Shown: positions 1-6,671 of the stretch, one piece after another
Position numbering within the stretch: position 1 is the first letter of the stretch
How the letters are laid out: each line of letters starts with the position of its first letter
Source of the DNA: Spirochaetaceae bacterium
GTDB lineage: Bacteria > Spirochaetota > Spirochaetia > Treponematales > Breznakiellaceae
DNA length: 6,983 nt
Direction of reading: 5' to 3'
Assembly: GCA_031280705.1 (NCBI GenBank)
Contig: JAITGJ010000123.1
Span: 1 to 6,983, forward strand
Notes under the pieces: generated by a model
What the model was told of the DNA's origin: nothing
What the model saw: the letters and a program-made list of their open reading frames with translations, nothing else
Database searches by the model: none
Program-made: the position numbers and the translations under genes

Positions 1-189
1 TTACCGGCGGGGAACAGGAAGAAACGGTTTAAAGACCCGCTGAGGATCATAGACGCGTCAATAATCCCGGTGTGTCTGAAACGGTTTGATTGGGCCCGGT
101 ACCGGTTAGGAGGTTCAACGTTTGTGACGCGGATGAAGAGCAACGGGAAATTACGCTTTCGGTGGATCAAAATGATGTGGTGGAAATAA
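1..189 (+). pseudogene. IS4-type transposase remnant, internally deleted and truncated by the window edge
   Basis: Frame 1 is open from the first base to a TAA at 187-189 and gives 62 residues with no start in view, so the gene begins upstream of the window. Residues 14-35 contain the segment LRIIDASIIPVCLKRFDWAR, which I recognise as the region around the first catalytic Asp of IS4-type DDE transposases (the D of IIDAS). Residues 38-48 read GSTFVTRMKSN, which in intact relatives lies well downstream, after the second catalytic Asp. Here the two are joined almost directly (RYR-L-GGSTF), so the stretch carrying the second Asp is missing in frame. After about position 147 the reading no longer resembles a transposase and soon stops, so the third acidic residue is absent too. 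The element cannot encode an active transposase. I see no terminal inverted repeat or target duplication. The family is called from remembered motifs, without alignment. Confidence 0.7.
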
Positions 190-254
190 CCGGGGAAATT
201 GATCGGGATAACAGAAGAATTGAAGTAGAAGTACAAACCATACGGAAAATATAA
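90..254 (+). pseudogene. short open frame, possible C-terminal fragment of an unrecognised protein
   Basis: Frame 3 is open from just after a TGA (87-89) to a TAA at 252-254, about 54 codons. From about position 144 the sense translation looks protein-like: REITLSVDQNDVVEITGEID and then a charged beta-like stretch ending VQTIRKI. It has no ATG. The only SD-like element (AGGAGG, 108-113) is followed 10 nt later by a GTG (124) that belongs to frame 1, the transposase frame. One reading is that a host gene lost its 5' part through the insertion and deletion that left the transposase fragment, and only its last 35 or so codons survive. The TAA lies directly against the hairpin at 255-280, as expected for a genuine gene end. 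I do not recognise the protein. It may also be chance. Confidence 0.3.
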
Positions 255-280
255 CGGCGTGCACAGTCCCTGCCACGCCG
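244..280 (-). terminator. probable terminator of the kinase-phosphatase operon
   Basis: A perfect 7-bp inverted repeat, CGGCGTG (255-261) and CACGCCG (274-280), encloses a 12-nt loop. Read on the minus strand, the stem is followed by TTATATTTTCC, a T-rich tail as in intrinsic terminators, 16 nt beyond the stop of the PHP phosphatase gene. On the plus strand no T run follows, so it would serve the minus-strand operon better, though it also sits right after the stop of the plus-strand frame at 90-254. The loop is rather large and the tail is interrupted by A residues, so termination strength is uncertain. Confidence 0.5.
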
Positions 281-296
281 AACGGCATGGCGGTGT

Positions 297-1181
297 TCAG
301 GACGGGCTTTCCGCCGTGAGCGGCTCTTCCCGCCAGAGCGCTCCCGCGGCCGTGCGGCCCGTAAACACGCGCAGGGCCGGACAGCCCGCTTCAAGCAGGA
401 CGCGCCGGGCGGTTTCGTAATGGCCGCCCAGATGGCCCGGTTCGTGGGCATCCGAGGTGATGACAAACGGGACGCGCAGGTCTCCCAATGCGGCAAGAAT
501 TTCCCCGGAAGGGTAGACGTAGTTTGTCCGTCCCCGGTTAAGGCCGCCGGTATTTACTTCCACGGTAAAACCGCCTGAAGCGAGAAGGGGGAGCAGGGGC
601 CGCCACAACGCGCGGTACTCCGCGCCGGAAAGGGAAAAATACCGTTCGTCCCGGTTGTTCACCTTTATCAGATCCATGTGGCCGAGAATATCGAATCCTC
701 CGGCCTGGATCATGCCGGAGAGGGCCGTCCAGTACGCGCGCGTCAGGGCCGCCGCGTCGCCCCGGTACTGCGTTCCAAGGAGCACGGCAAATTCGTCAGG
801 CGGGCCGTCCACGGCGAGGATTTCCCCGCCGGAGGGATTGGGGACATAGTGTACCGAGCCGATGACGAAATCGAGCCCCATGCGCCGGTAGCGCCCGCCG
901 GCGGGACCCATGCGCCCTTCGATATAGTCAACTTCAAGCCCGGCAAAAACGGCGAGTTTTCCCGCCCAGCGGCGTTTCGCCTCCCGCACCGCGTCGAGGT
1001 AGGGGACGATTTTTTTTTCCGGAAGATGCCAGGCGGTACTGAGCCCCGCGTGCTCCACCGGCGCGTGGGCGCTGAAACCGATGGCGGCAAATCCCCTGTC
1101 CACGGCCGCGCGGCAAAAGTCTTCAACGGTTCCCCGCCCGTCGCACCATTCCGTATGGGTGTGCATCGAAGTCAGCGTCAT
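297..1181 (-). CDS. hisK: PHP-domain phosphatase, histidinol-phosphatase (HisJ/HisK) type
   Basis: The product is 294 residues, close to the 260-290 usual for HisJ/HisK enzymes. These are metal-dependent cytosolic phosphatases that remove phosphate from L-histidinol phosphate in histidine synthesis. The PHP metal-ligand motifs appear in order: HTHTEWCDG with H7 and H9, the FSAHAPV motif with H39, GLEVDY with E83, GSVHYV with H111, ILGHMDLI with H168, and the C-terminal ITSDAHEP with D244 and H246. VEVNTGGL (207-214) is also typical. No expected ligand is missing. The ATG (1181-1179) overlaps the kinase TGA as ATGA, so translation is probably coupled. The upstream GGCGGGTG is only a weak SD. 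A second ATG at codon 6 lies directly before H7 and leaves too little N-terminus, so the first is preferred. No other histidine gene is present, and pairing with a signalling kinase leaves room for a different phosphomonoester substrate. The family call is firm; the substrate is inferred. Confidence 0.85.
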   Translation of the reverse strand: MTLTSMHTHTEWCDGRGTVEDFCRAAVDRGFAAIGFSAHAPVEHAGLSTAWHLPEKKIVPYLDAVREAKRRWAGKLAVFAGLEVDYIEGRMGPAGGRYRRMGLDFVIGSVHYVPNPSGGEILAVDGPPDEFAVLLGTQYRGDAAALTRAYWTALSGMIQAGGFDILGHMDLIKVNNRDERYFSLSGAEYRALWRPLLPLLASGGFTVEVNTGGLNRGRTNYVYPSGEILAALGDLRVPFVITSDAHEPGHLGGHYETARRVLLEAGCPALRVFTGRTAAGALWREEPLTAESPS

Positions 1182-3625
1182 AGTTCACCCGCCAAAAACG
1201 GTTCCGTCTCCGCGCGAAACCGGGCAAAGGCTTCCCGCATGGGAGGCAGGGCGACATACGCGGCGTCCCGGTCCTGCACGCGAAACGCCGCTTCCAGCAC
1301 CGCCGCCGCGTGTCCCAATTCCTTGCCGGTCATCTGGAAGGCGGTTCCCTTGATCGTATGCGCCTCCCGCATGCCCATTTCCCAGTCTCCCACCGCGAGA
1401 CAGCGGGGCAGGTCCTCGGCGATCTGGCCTTCCGTGCGGTTGATAAAGCGGGCAAGCATCGCCTTGGCGATTTCCGCCTTTCCCATAAAAGTATCCAGCA
1501 GATCGGCGGCGTCAAACGGCGTTATTTCGCCGCCGGCCATGCCGTTGGCCATGGCGAATGAGGCCCGTACCGGCGGCGCGCCGGTTAACGTTCCGCTTTC
1601 CGCGGGAACCCTGCCGCATCCGCTTTTTTTCTCCCAAACGGCGAGCATCCGTTCAACATCGGGTCGCTTGAAGGGCTTGATCAACACATCGTTAAAACCC
1701 GCCTCGATACAGCGCGCCCGCTCATCGGCATGGGAACTCGCGGTAACGGCAATAACCGGTTCCGCGAAGCCCCGGCGGCGGAATTCCGCGGCCGCTTCGT
1801 ATCCGTTCATGCGGGGCATCTGAATATCCATAAAAATAATTTCCACCGGATTTGCCGCCGCCTTTTCCAGCGCGTCGATGCCGTCATCGGCGAGGATCGC
1901 GGGATAGCCCAGTTTCTGGATAATCAGCGCGAAAAGATTCTGGTTTACCGGATTGTCTTCAACGATAAGGATGAGGGGCCGGTCCGTATCCGCGGCGGGG
2001 ATGGAACGGTTTACAAAGGCGTCCGCCGTCCCGCCGTCCCGCGCCGCTTCCTCACCGGCGCTTTCCGCCCCGCCTTCCGCGAGCGGACCCGCAAGCACAT
2101 CGGCCAGCACCGCCGCAAGCCGCCGCCGCGTAACGGGCTTGTAAATATACGCCGAAAACCAGCGCAGAAGCGTCATTTTCGCCTCCGCGCCCAGAAAACC
2201 GTTGGGAGACATGAGCACGAGCCGGACGCTGTTGATGGCCGGATCGGCGTGAATGGCCGACGCGAGCCGCCACCCGTCCATGGGGAGCATAACTTGATCG
2301 ATAAAGCAGATTTCCCAGGGGGTTCCCCGCGCCGCGGCGCCGCGTAATTCCACCAGGGCTTCATCGCCAAAAGCCGCTTCGCCCGTATTGGTAAACCCAA
2401 GATTGTGGAGGCTCGTGAGCAGAACCCGGCGAAAATCCGCGCGGTCGTCCACCACAAAAATTCTCGTGTCCCGGCCGCCGGGAATGTCCGGCATGGGACG
2501 GGGCGGCGCGTCCGCGTATTCCAGCGGCAAAATAAAGTAAAATACCGAACCGCCGCCGACATTGGGGACCATCTCAATGTGGCCCCCCATACGCTCGACG
2601 AGGTTCCGGGAAATCGCGAGGCCAAGACCGGTGCCGCCGAACCGCCGGGTATTCGAGGGGTCCGCCTGAAAGAACGTGGTAAAAAGCCGCTCGCGGGACT
2701 CTTCGGGCACGCCGATTCCCGTATCCGTTACCGCAACCCGCATCGCGTTTACCGCCCCCTCAAGGACCGCCCGGCGCAGGGAAATCGTTATTTCCCCCGC
2801 GCGGGTAAATTTGACGGCGTTTTTTGCCAGATTGATCACCACCTGACGGAATTTGTCCGGATCGCCCATGATCACCCGGTCCAGTTCCGGCGGAATATCC
2901 ACGATGATCTCAAGCCCCTTTTTATGCGCCTCAAGGGAGATCATTTCCACAGCCTGTTCCATCGCCTGCCCAAGATCAAAAGCGATGCGTTCAATATCCA
3001 TGCGCCCCGCCTCGATTTTGGAATAATCGAGAATATCATTGATGATGCTCAAAAGCACGTCCGCGGAAAATTTTACCTGGCGGCAATATTCGGCCTGTTC
3101 CTGGTTGAGGCGCGTATCTTCAAGGAGTTCGGTCATCCCGATAATCGTCTGGATGGGGGTACGGATTTCGTGGCTCATGTTGGCAAGAAAGAGGCTTTTC
3201 GCTTCCGCCGCCTGCGTTACCTGGTGCATGTCCTCTTTGAGGCGCTGTTCGTCGTTCCATTCCCGGGTATGGTCCCGAATGGAAATGCCCAAAAAAGGCC
3301 CCCGCTCCGGACCCAGCGCGGCGGGATCTTCCGCGATGCGCCAAAAGGTTACCCGCAGCCGGCGGTCCTGGCCGTTTCCATCGCGGAGGTCAAGGACAAA
3401 AACATCCTGTTCGGAAGGGTTGCGGAGCAGTTCCGTATACTCAGGGACGTTGCGGAGCAGTTGTTCCAGGTTTTTTTCCGGCGGCAGCGCCAGCGACTTG
3501 ATGATCCGGTCGCAGGATTCGTTGACCAGGAGAATGAGTCCGTTCCGGTCGGCAAGGGCAAAGGCCGCGCTTGATTCAAGAAATACGCGAAAAAACAACC
3601 CTTCTCCCGTAATCATGTCCGGCAT
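1178..3625 (-). CDS. soluble hybrid histidine kinase, PAS-HisKA-HATPase-REC-REC-Hpt
   Basis: The product is 815 residues with a whole phosphorelay in one chain. A PAS-like sensor spans about 8-118 and a charged helical linker 119-145. HisKA follows with the phospho-accepting H152 in NMSHEIRTP. The ATPase domain shows the N box (N265, N269), DTGIG (301-305) and GGTGLGL (330-336). Receiver 1 (about 387-510) has D393/D394, acceptor D443, S473 and K496. A low-complexity Ala/Gly/Glu linker covers about 511-548. Receiver 2 (about 550-665) has E556/D557, acceptor D600 in FMDIQMP, T628 and K650. A C-terminal Hpt domain carries H756 in AHTIKG. I see no membrane segment or signal peptide, so it should sense a cytoplasmic cue. 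There is no DNA-binding output, so phosphate from Hpt must pass to a response regulator outside the window. The start at 3625 is backed by AAGGAGA with a 6-nt spacer. It is first in an operon with the PHP phosphatase, overlapping it by 4 nt. ArcB/BarA-like in logic, but it lacks their membrane anchor. Confidence 0.93.
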   Translation of the reverse strand: MPDMITGEGLFFRVFLESSAAFALADRNGLILLVNESCDRIIKSLALPPEKNLEQLLRNVPEYTELLRNPSEQDVFVLDLRDGNGQDRRLRVTFWRIAEDPAALGPERGPFLGISIRDHTREWNDEQRLKEDMHQVTQAAEAKSLFLANMSHEIRTPIQTIIGMTELLEDTRLNQEQAEYCRQVKFSADVLLSIINDILDYSKIEAGRMDIERIAFDLGQAMEQAVEMISLEAHKKGLEIIVDIPPELDRVIMGDPDKFRQVVINLAKNAVKFTRAGEITISLRRAVLEGAVNAMRVAVTDTGIGVPEESRERLFTTFFQADPSNTRRFGGTGLGLAISRNLVERMGGHIEMVPNVGGGSVFYFILPLEYADAPPRPMPDIPGGRDTRIFVVDDRADFRRVLLTSLHNLGFTNTGEAAFGDEALVELRGAAARGTPWEICFIDQVMLPMDGWRLASAIHADPAINSVRLVLMSPNGFLGAEAKMTLLRWFSAYIYKPVTRRRLAAVLADVLAGPLAEGGAESAGEEAARDGGTADAFVNRSIPAADTDRPLILIVEDNPVNQNLFALIIQKLGYPAILADDGIDALEKAAANPVEIIFMDIQMPRMNGYEAAAEFRRRGFAEPVIAVTASSHADERARCIEAGFNDVLIKPFKRPDVERMLAVWEKKSGCGRVPAESGTLTGAPPVRASFAMANGMAGGEITPFDAADLLDTFMGKAEIAKAMLARFINRTEGQIAEDLPRCLAVGDWEMGMREAHTIKGTAFQMTGKELGHAAAVLEAAFRVQDRDAAYVALPPMREAFARFRAETEPFLAGEL

Positions 3626-3630
3626 GGCAT

Positions 3631-3637
3631 TCTCCTT
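3631..3637 (-). promoter_or_regulatory. ribosome binding site of the hybrid kinase
   Basis: On the minus strand the sequence before the kinase ATG reads AAAAGGAGAATGCC-ATG. The GGAG core (3635-3632) is 6 nt from the ATG at 3625-3623, the best spacing available. It decides against the ATG at 3630-3628, which is out of frame and too close to the SD, and against codon 4 (also ATG), which would be 9 nt further away. Confidence 0.75.
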
Positions 3638-3648
3638 TTCTGTAAGCG

Positions 3649-3695
3649 CCGCCCGGGATTTGTCCGGGGGCCGCGCGCGGCATACGCCCGGGCGG
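3649..3695 (-). repeat. GC-rich inverted repeats in the kinase leader
   Basis: CCGCCCGGG (3649-3657) and CCCGGGCGG (3687-3695) are perfect 9-bp inverted repeats 29 bp apart. Between them lies a perfect 12-bp palindrome, GCCGCGCGCGGC (3670-3681). A competing short hairpin can form from CCCGG (3652-3656) with CCGGG (3664-3668). The block lies between the predicted kinase promoter and its ribosome binding site. It could fold in the leader RNA or act as a DNA operator. If transcription starts near 3693, the outer arm is almost entirely transcribed. Confidence 0.4.
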
Positions 3696-3699
3696 TTTT

Positions 3700-3728
3700 A
3701 TTGTACCCCGGAGCCTTTCGCGCGTCAA
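3700..3728 (-). promoter_or_regulatory. sigma-70-type promoter of the kinase-phosphatase operon
   Basis: On the minus strand the -35 box TTGACG (3728-3723) and the -10 box TACAAT (3705-3700) are separated by exactly 17 bp. Each box differs from consensus at one position. The start of transcription would fall near 3693, giving a leader of about 68 nt before the kinase ATG. No other candidate of this quality is visible upstream of the kinase. Confidence 0.75.
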
Positions 3729-3751
3729 AGGGCGCGTGTTCATTCATCGTG

Positions 3752-3780
3752 TTGCGATAATGCCCGGTTTATGGTATGAA
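3752..3780 (+). promoter_or_regulatory. candidate sigma-70-type promoter of citrate synthase
   Basis: TTGCGA (3752-3757) and TATGAA (3775-3780) are spaced by 17 bp. The -10 box departs from consensus at two positions (TATGAA against TATAAT) and the -35 at two (TTGCGA against TTGACA). Transcription would begin near 3787, giving a leader of about 68 nt to the ATG at 3855. The -35 box lies 23 bp from the -35 box of the divergent kinase promoter, so one regulator bound between them could affect both. Confidence 0.55.
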
Positions 3781-3802
3781 TTTCGCACAGTGAGGTCCGT
3801 CC

Positions 3803-3832
3803 ATGCCGCCGGTTTGGTTCCGGTTACGGTGA
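3803..3832 (+). other. possible nine-codon upstream reading frame in the citrate synthase leader
   Basis: An ATG at 3803 opens a frame MPPVWFRLR that ends in TGA at 3830-3832, 22 nt before the citrate synthase ATG. A TGAGG (3791-3795) lies 7 nt ahead and could serve as a weak SD. Short inverted repeats overlap it: CCGG (3809-3812) with CCGG (3820-3823), and CGGT (3827-3830) with ACCG (3835-3838). A frame this short can easily arise by chance. Confidence 0.15.
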
Positions 3833-3854
3833 TGACCGGGCCGGGGAGGCAGCC

Positions 3855-5198
3855 ATGCTTGGAGAACGGGACTACGCTTCAAAGGCGGTCCGGAACGGTT
3901 ATATAGACGCGGAACTTTACGGCAGGTATAACGTAAAACGCGGCCTCCGCAACGCGGACGGGACCGGCGTTCTGGTGGGCCTTACCCGGATCGGCGACGT
4001 TCACGGGTACATTATGGATGAGGGCGAAAAAGTCCCCGTTGACGGAAAACTTTATTACCGGGGCGTTGACGTGGAGGACCTGGTATCCACCGCCGCGCGG
4101 GAGGGCCGCTACGCGTTTGAAGAAACGGTGTACCTGCTCATGTTCGGCGCGCTTCCCACGCGGGAAGAGCTGGCCGGTTTCAGCGCGTTTCTTGGCAAGA
4201 GCCGTCTCCTTCCCAAAAGTTTTGCCGAAGACGCCATCATGAAAGCGCCGTCACGGGACATTATGAACAAACTGGGCCGCTCGGTGCTCACGCTCTACTC
4301 CTACGACGAGGACCCGGAAAATCTCTCGCCGGACAATGTGCTGCGCCAGTGCCTCCAGCTTATCGCGCGTTTTCCTACCATCGTAGCGTATTCCTACATG
4401 ATAAAAAAGCATTACTACGATCATGAATCGCTGATCGTGCATTTGCCGGAAACGGATATCGCGAGCGCGGAAAGTATTCTCGCCCTGATACGGCCGGATC
4501 AGAAATTTACCCGCCTTGAGGCGGAAACGCTCGATCTCGCCCTCGTACTGCACGCCGAACACGGCGGCGGCAATAATTCTACCTTCGCGGTACATCTTCT
4601 GTCATCAGCCGATACGGATACGTTTGCCGCGATTACCGCGGGCATCAATTCCCTCAAGGGCTTCAAGCACGGCGGCGCGAACAACAAGGTAATGTCCATG
4701 ATGGAGGACATCAAGGCCCATGTGCGGAACTGGGATGACGAGGGCGAAACAGCGGATTATCTTGAACGGATCCTCCGGGCAAAGGCCCACGATGGTTCAG
4801 GGCTTATTTACGGCCTTGGCCACGCGGTCTACACCATTTCCGATCCCCGCGCACGGCTTCTCCGCGACAAAGCGGCATCGCTCGCGGAAGTAAAAGGCTT
4901 CACCGGCGAGTTCAATCTCTACCGGCTTGTTGAACGCCTCGCGCCCCGCGTGTTTGGCGCGGTCAAGGGGACGGACAAACCCATGTGCATCAATGTCGAT
5001 TTTTATTCCGGATTTGTGTACCGGATGCTCGGCATTCCGCCTGAATTGTACACGCCTCTTTTCGCGGTGAGCCGCGTTGCCGGCTGGTGCGCCCACCGTA
5101 TGGAAGAGATCATTTCCGGCGGCAGGATCATCCGTCCCGCCTACAAATGTGTCCAAAAGCGCACCGGCTACCGGGCCATCGCCGAACGGACGGAATAA
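3855..5198 (+). CDS. gltA: citrate synthase
   Basis: The product is 447 residues and condenses acetyl-CoA with oxaloacetate to citrate in the cytoplasm. The Si-type citrate synthase active site is complete. H272 in HGGAN matches E. coli H264, H323 in GHAVY matches H305, and D382 in NVDFYSG matches D362. H236 in LHAEHGGG is the usual oxaloacetate-binding His. R332, R407 and R427 match E. coli R314, R387 and R407, the last two at the same distances from the catalytic Asp. The usual GHRVY is GHAVY here (A324), a variant I associate with citrate synthases of anaerobic Firmicutes and treponemes. 2-Methylcitrate synthase is the main alternative, but no propionate-pathway genes are near. The ATG at 3855 has GGGGAGG (3843-3849) 5 nt upstream. 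The gene is monocistronic: divergent from the kinase operon and convergent with mgtE. Its role in an anaerobe is probably the citrate-to-2-oxoglutarate branch for glutamate (inference). Confidence 0.93.
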   Translation: MLGERDYASKAVRNGYIDAELYGRYNVKRGLRNADGTGVLVGLTRIGDVHGYIMDEGEKVPVDGKLYYRGVDVEDLVSTAAREGRYAFEETVYLLMFGALPTREELAGFSAFLGKSRLLPKSFAEDAIMKAPSRDIMNKLGRSVLTLYSYDEDPENLSPDNVLRQCLQLIARFPTIVAYSYMIKKHYYDHESLIVHLPETDIASAESILALIRPDQKFTRLEAETLDLALVLHAEHGGGNNSTFAVHLLSSADTDTFAAITAGINSLKGFKHGGANNKVMSMMEDIKAHVRNWDDEGETADYLERILRAKAHDGSGLIYGLGHAVYTISDPRARLLRDKAASLAEVKGFTGEFNLYRLVERLAPRVFGAVKGTDKPMCINVDFYSGFVYRMLGIPPELYTPLFAVSRVAGWCAHRMEEIISGGRIIRPAYKCVQKRTGYRAIAERTE

Positions 5199-5217
5199 CG
5201 GCGGCATTTTTCGCCGT
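5198..5217. terminator. possible bidirectional terminator hairpin between citrate synthase and mgtE
   Basis: ACGGCG (5198-5203) and CGCCGT (5212-5217) form a perfect 6-bp stem with an 8-nt loop GCATTTTT. It starts at the last base of the citrate synthase stop codon and fills the 22-bp gap before the mgtE stop (5221-5223). The T run is in the loop and neither strand has a T tract after the stem, so it is not a classical intrinsic terminator. Position, not shape, is the main support. Confidence 0.35.
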
Positions 5218-5220
5218 GCG

Positions 5221-6567
5221 TTAAATGTGAAAAATATACTTTGCCGCGGAAAAGTAAATGAACAGGGACGCCGCGTCAACAATGGTCGTGATGAGCGGCG
5301 CAGCCATAATCGCCGGATCGACGCGCAGTTTTTTTGCCAGCATGGGAAGCACGCAGCCGATGGTTTTTGCCATCATTACCGTGGCAAAAAGGCTTACCGT
5401 TACGGTAAAGGCAAGCACGATATTCCGCCCGTTCATCATATAAATGCGGACAAAATTGACCAGCCCAAGGCCTATACCGCAAAGCGCGCCCACCCGTATT
5501 TCCCGCCAGATTACCCTGAAAATATCCCGAAAGTGGATTTCTTCAAGCGCCATGCCGCGGATGATCAGCGTTGACGACTGGGATCCCGCGTTGCCGCCGG
5601 TATCCATCAGCATGGGAATAAACGCGACAAGAATCGGGAGCGCGGCCAGGGCGTCTTCAAAACCGGCGATAATGCCGCCGGTAATGGCCGCCGACAGCAT
5701 CAGTACAAGCAGCCATACGATGCGGTTCCGCGCGAGTTTTACGATGCCGGTTTTGAGGTACGGATCGTCCGAAGGGGCAAGGGCGCTCATCTTTTCCATG
5801 TCTTCGGTAGTTTCTTCCTCGATAACATCAACAATATCGTCCACCGTGATGATGCCCACGAGCCGTTCATCCCGGTCAACCACGGGCAGCGCGAGCAGTC
5901 CGTACTTTTTGAAAAGCGCCGCCGCTTCTTCCTGATCATCAAAGGTTTTTACGGATACCGGATGTATGTCCATGATGTTTGCGATGCCGTCCTGGAGCGC
6001 GGACAGCATCAGTGTTTTTGCGGAGACCGCGCCCAAAAGGTAGCGATCCTGCCGGATAACGTAGCAGGTATAAATCGTTTCCTTGTCAAGGCCCGTGGCG
6101 CGGATTAGATCAAACGCTTCCTGCACCGTGGCGTTTTCCCGCAGGGCGATATATTCGGTGGTCATGATGCTGCCCGCCGAATCATCAGGGTACTGCAGCA
6201 GTTGATTGATCACCTTGCGTTTTTCGCGGCTTACCGTTCGGAGGACCCGGTTTACCACCGTGGCGGGCATTTCCTCAATAAAGTCAACCGCGTCGTCTAC
6301 AAAGAGGCGGTTCACCATATCGCCGACTTCAAAATCCGAAAGCGCGCCGACAATGCTCTCCTGGTGCTCGCTGTCAATTTCTGCGAATACTTCCGCGGCA
6401 ATGTTTTTTGGCAGTATGCGGTACAGGCGGATAATCTTTTCCTTGTCCCGGCCTACTTCGTCAAAAATGTCCGCGATGTCAATCGTATTCATAAAGGGCA
6501 GGACGGATTTTATGGTCGCCGCGTCGAAATATTCGGCGTTTACCAGTTTAAGAAGTTCTTCATTCAT
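5221..6567 (-). CDS. mgtE: magnesium transporter MgtE
   Basis: From the ATG at 6567 the product is 448 residues, almost the length of Thermus thermophilus MgtE (450). It is a homodimeric Mg2+ channel of the inner membrane, gated by cytoplasmic Mg2+. An acidic helical N domain covers about 1-125, followed by YPDDSAGSIM at the junction to two CBS domains (about 136-195 and 199-255). The acidic connecting helix IVDVIEEETTEDMEKM (245-260) leads into the membrane part, which begins near 283 and has five hydrophobic segments. The family signature FIPMLMDTGGNAGSQ (316-330) is intact, and the last segment carries PLITTIVDAAS, where D431 probably corresponds to the pore Mg2+ ligand D432 of T. thermophilus (by length and motif, not alignment). 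The chosen start has GGAGG at 8 nt. An upstream ATG at 6681 would add 38 residues with no family resemblance. The gene has a long leader and converges on citrate synthase. Confidence 0.95.
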   Translation of the reverse strand: MNEELLKLVNAEYFDAATIKSVLPFMNTIDIADIFDEVGRDKEKIIRLYRILPKNIAAEVFAEIDSEHQESIVGALSDFEVGDMVNRLFVDDAVDFIEEMPATVVNRVLRTVSREKRKVINQLLQYPDDSAGSIMTTEYIALRENATVQEAFDLIRATGLDKETIYTCYVIRQDRYLLGAVSAKTLMLSALQDGIANIMDIHPVSVKTFDDQEEAAALFKKYGLLALPVVDRDERLVGIITVDDIVDVIEEETTEDMEKMSALAPSDDPYLKTGIVKLARNRIVWLLVLMLSAAITGGIIAGFEDALAALPILVAFIPMLMDTGGNAGSQSSTLIIRGMALEEIHFRDIFRVIWREIRVGALCGIGLGLVNFVRIYMMNGRNIVLAFTVTVSLFATVMMAKTIGCVLPMLAKKLRVDPAIMAAPLITTIVDAASLFIYFSAAKYIFHI

Positions 6568-6575
6568 AACAGCAT

Positions 6576-6580
6576 CCTCC
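6576..6580 (-). promoter_or_regulatory. ribosome binding site deciding the mgtE start
   Basis: On the minus strand GGAGG (6580-6576) stands 8 nt before the ATG at 6567-6565. The upstream in-frame ATG at 6681 has no comparable SD, and its extra residues resemble no MgtE N-terminus. Confidence 0.8.
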
Positions 6581-6590
6581 AGGTGATATG

Positions 6591-6606
6591 CGGACCATAC
6601 GGCCCG
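6591..6606 (-). repeat. hairpin just upstream of the mgtE ribosome binding site
   Basis: On the minus strand CGGGCC-GTAT-GGTCCG forms a 6-bp stem, with one G-U pair in RNA, closed by a tetraloop. Its 3' foot is 10 nt from the GGAGG of mgtE. It is close enough to influence ribosome access or to be one state of a switch. No T run follows. Confidence 0.35.
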
Positions 6607-6671
6607 CCGGGACAGGGACGCCGATAGTGAAACTGCTGCGGGAAAAAGTGAAGAGCGCGGACAGTGATGCG

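Noticed and set aside
678..1823. 381-codon open frame on the plus strand
   Set aside because: It runs antisense across the phosphatase and the end of the kinase, both with complete domain motifs. Its translation is Arg/Ala/Pro/Ser-rich without any motif.
2405..3574. 389-codon open frame on the plus strand
   Set aside because: It is antisense to the kinase catalytic core and matches no family. High GC at third positions keeps this frame open.
4797..5282. 161-codon open frame on the minus strand across the citrate synthase and mgtE ends
   Set aside because: It is antisense to the conserved citrate synthase C-terminus and overlaps the mgtE 3' end. It has no motif and no SD.
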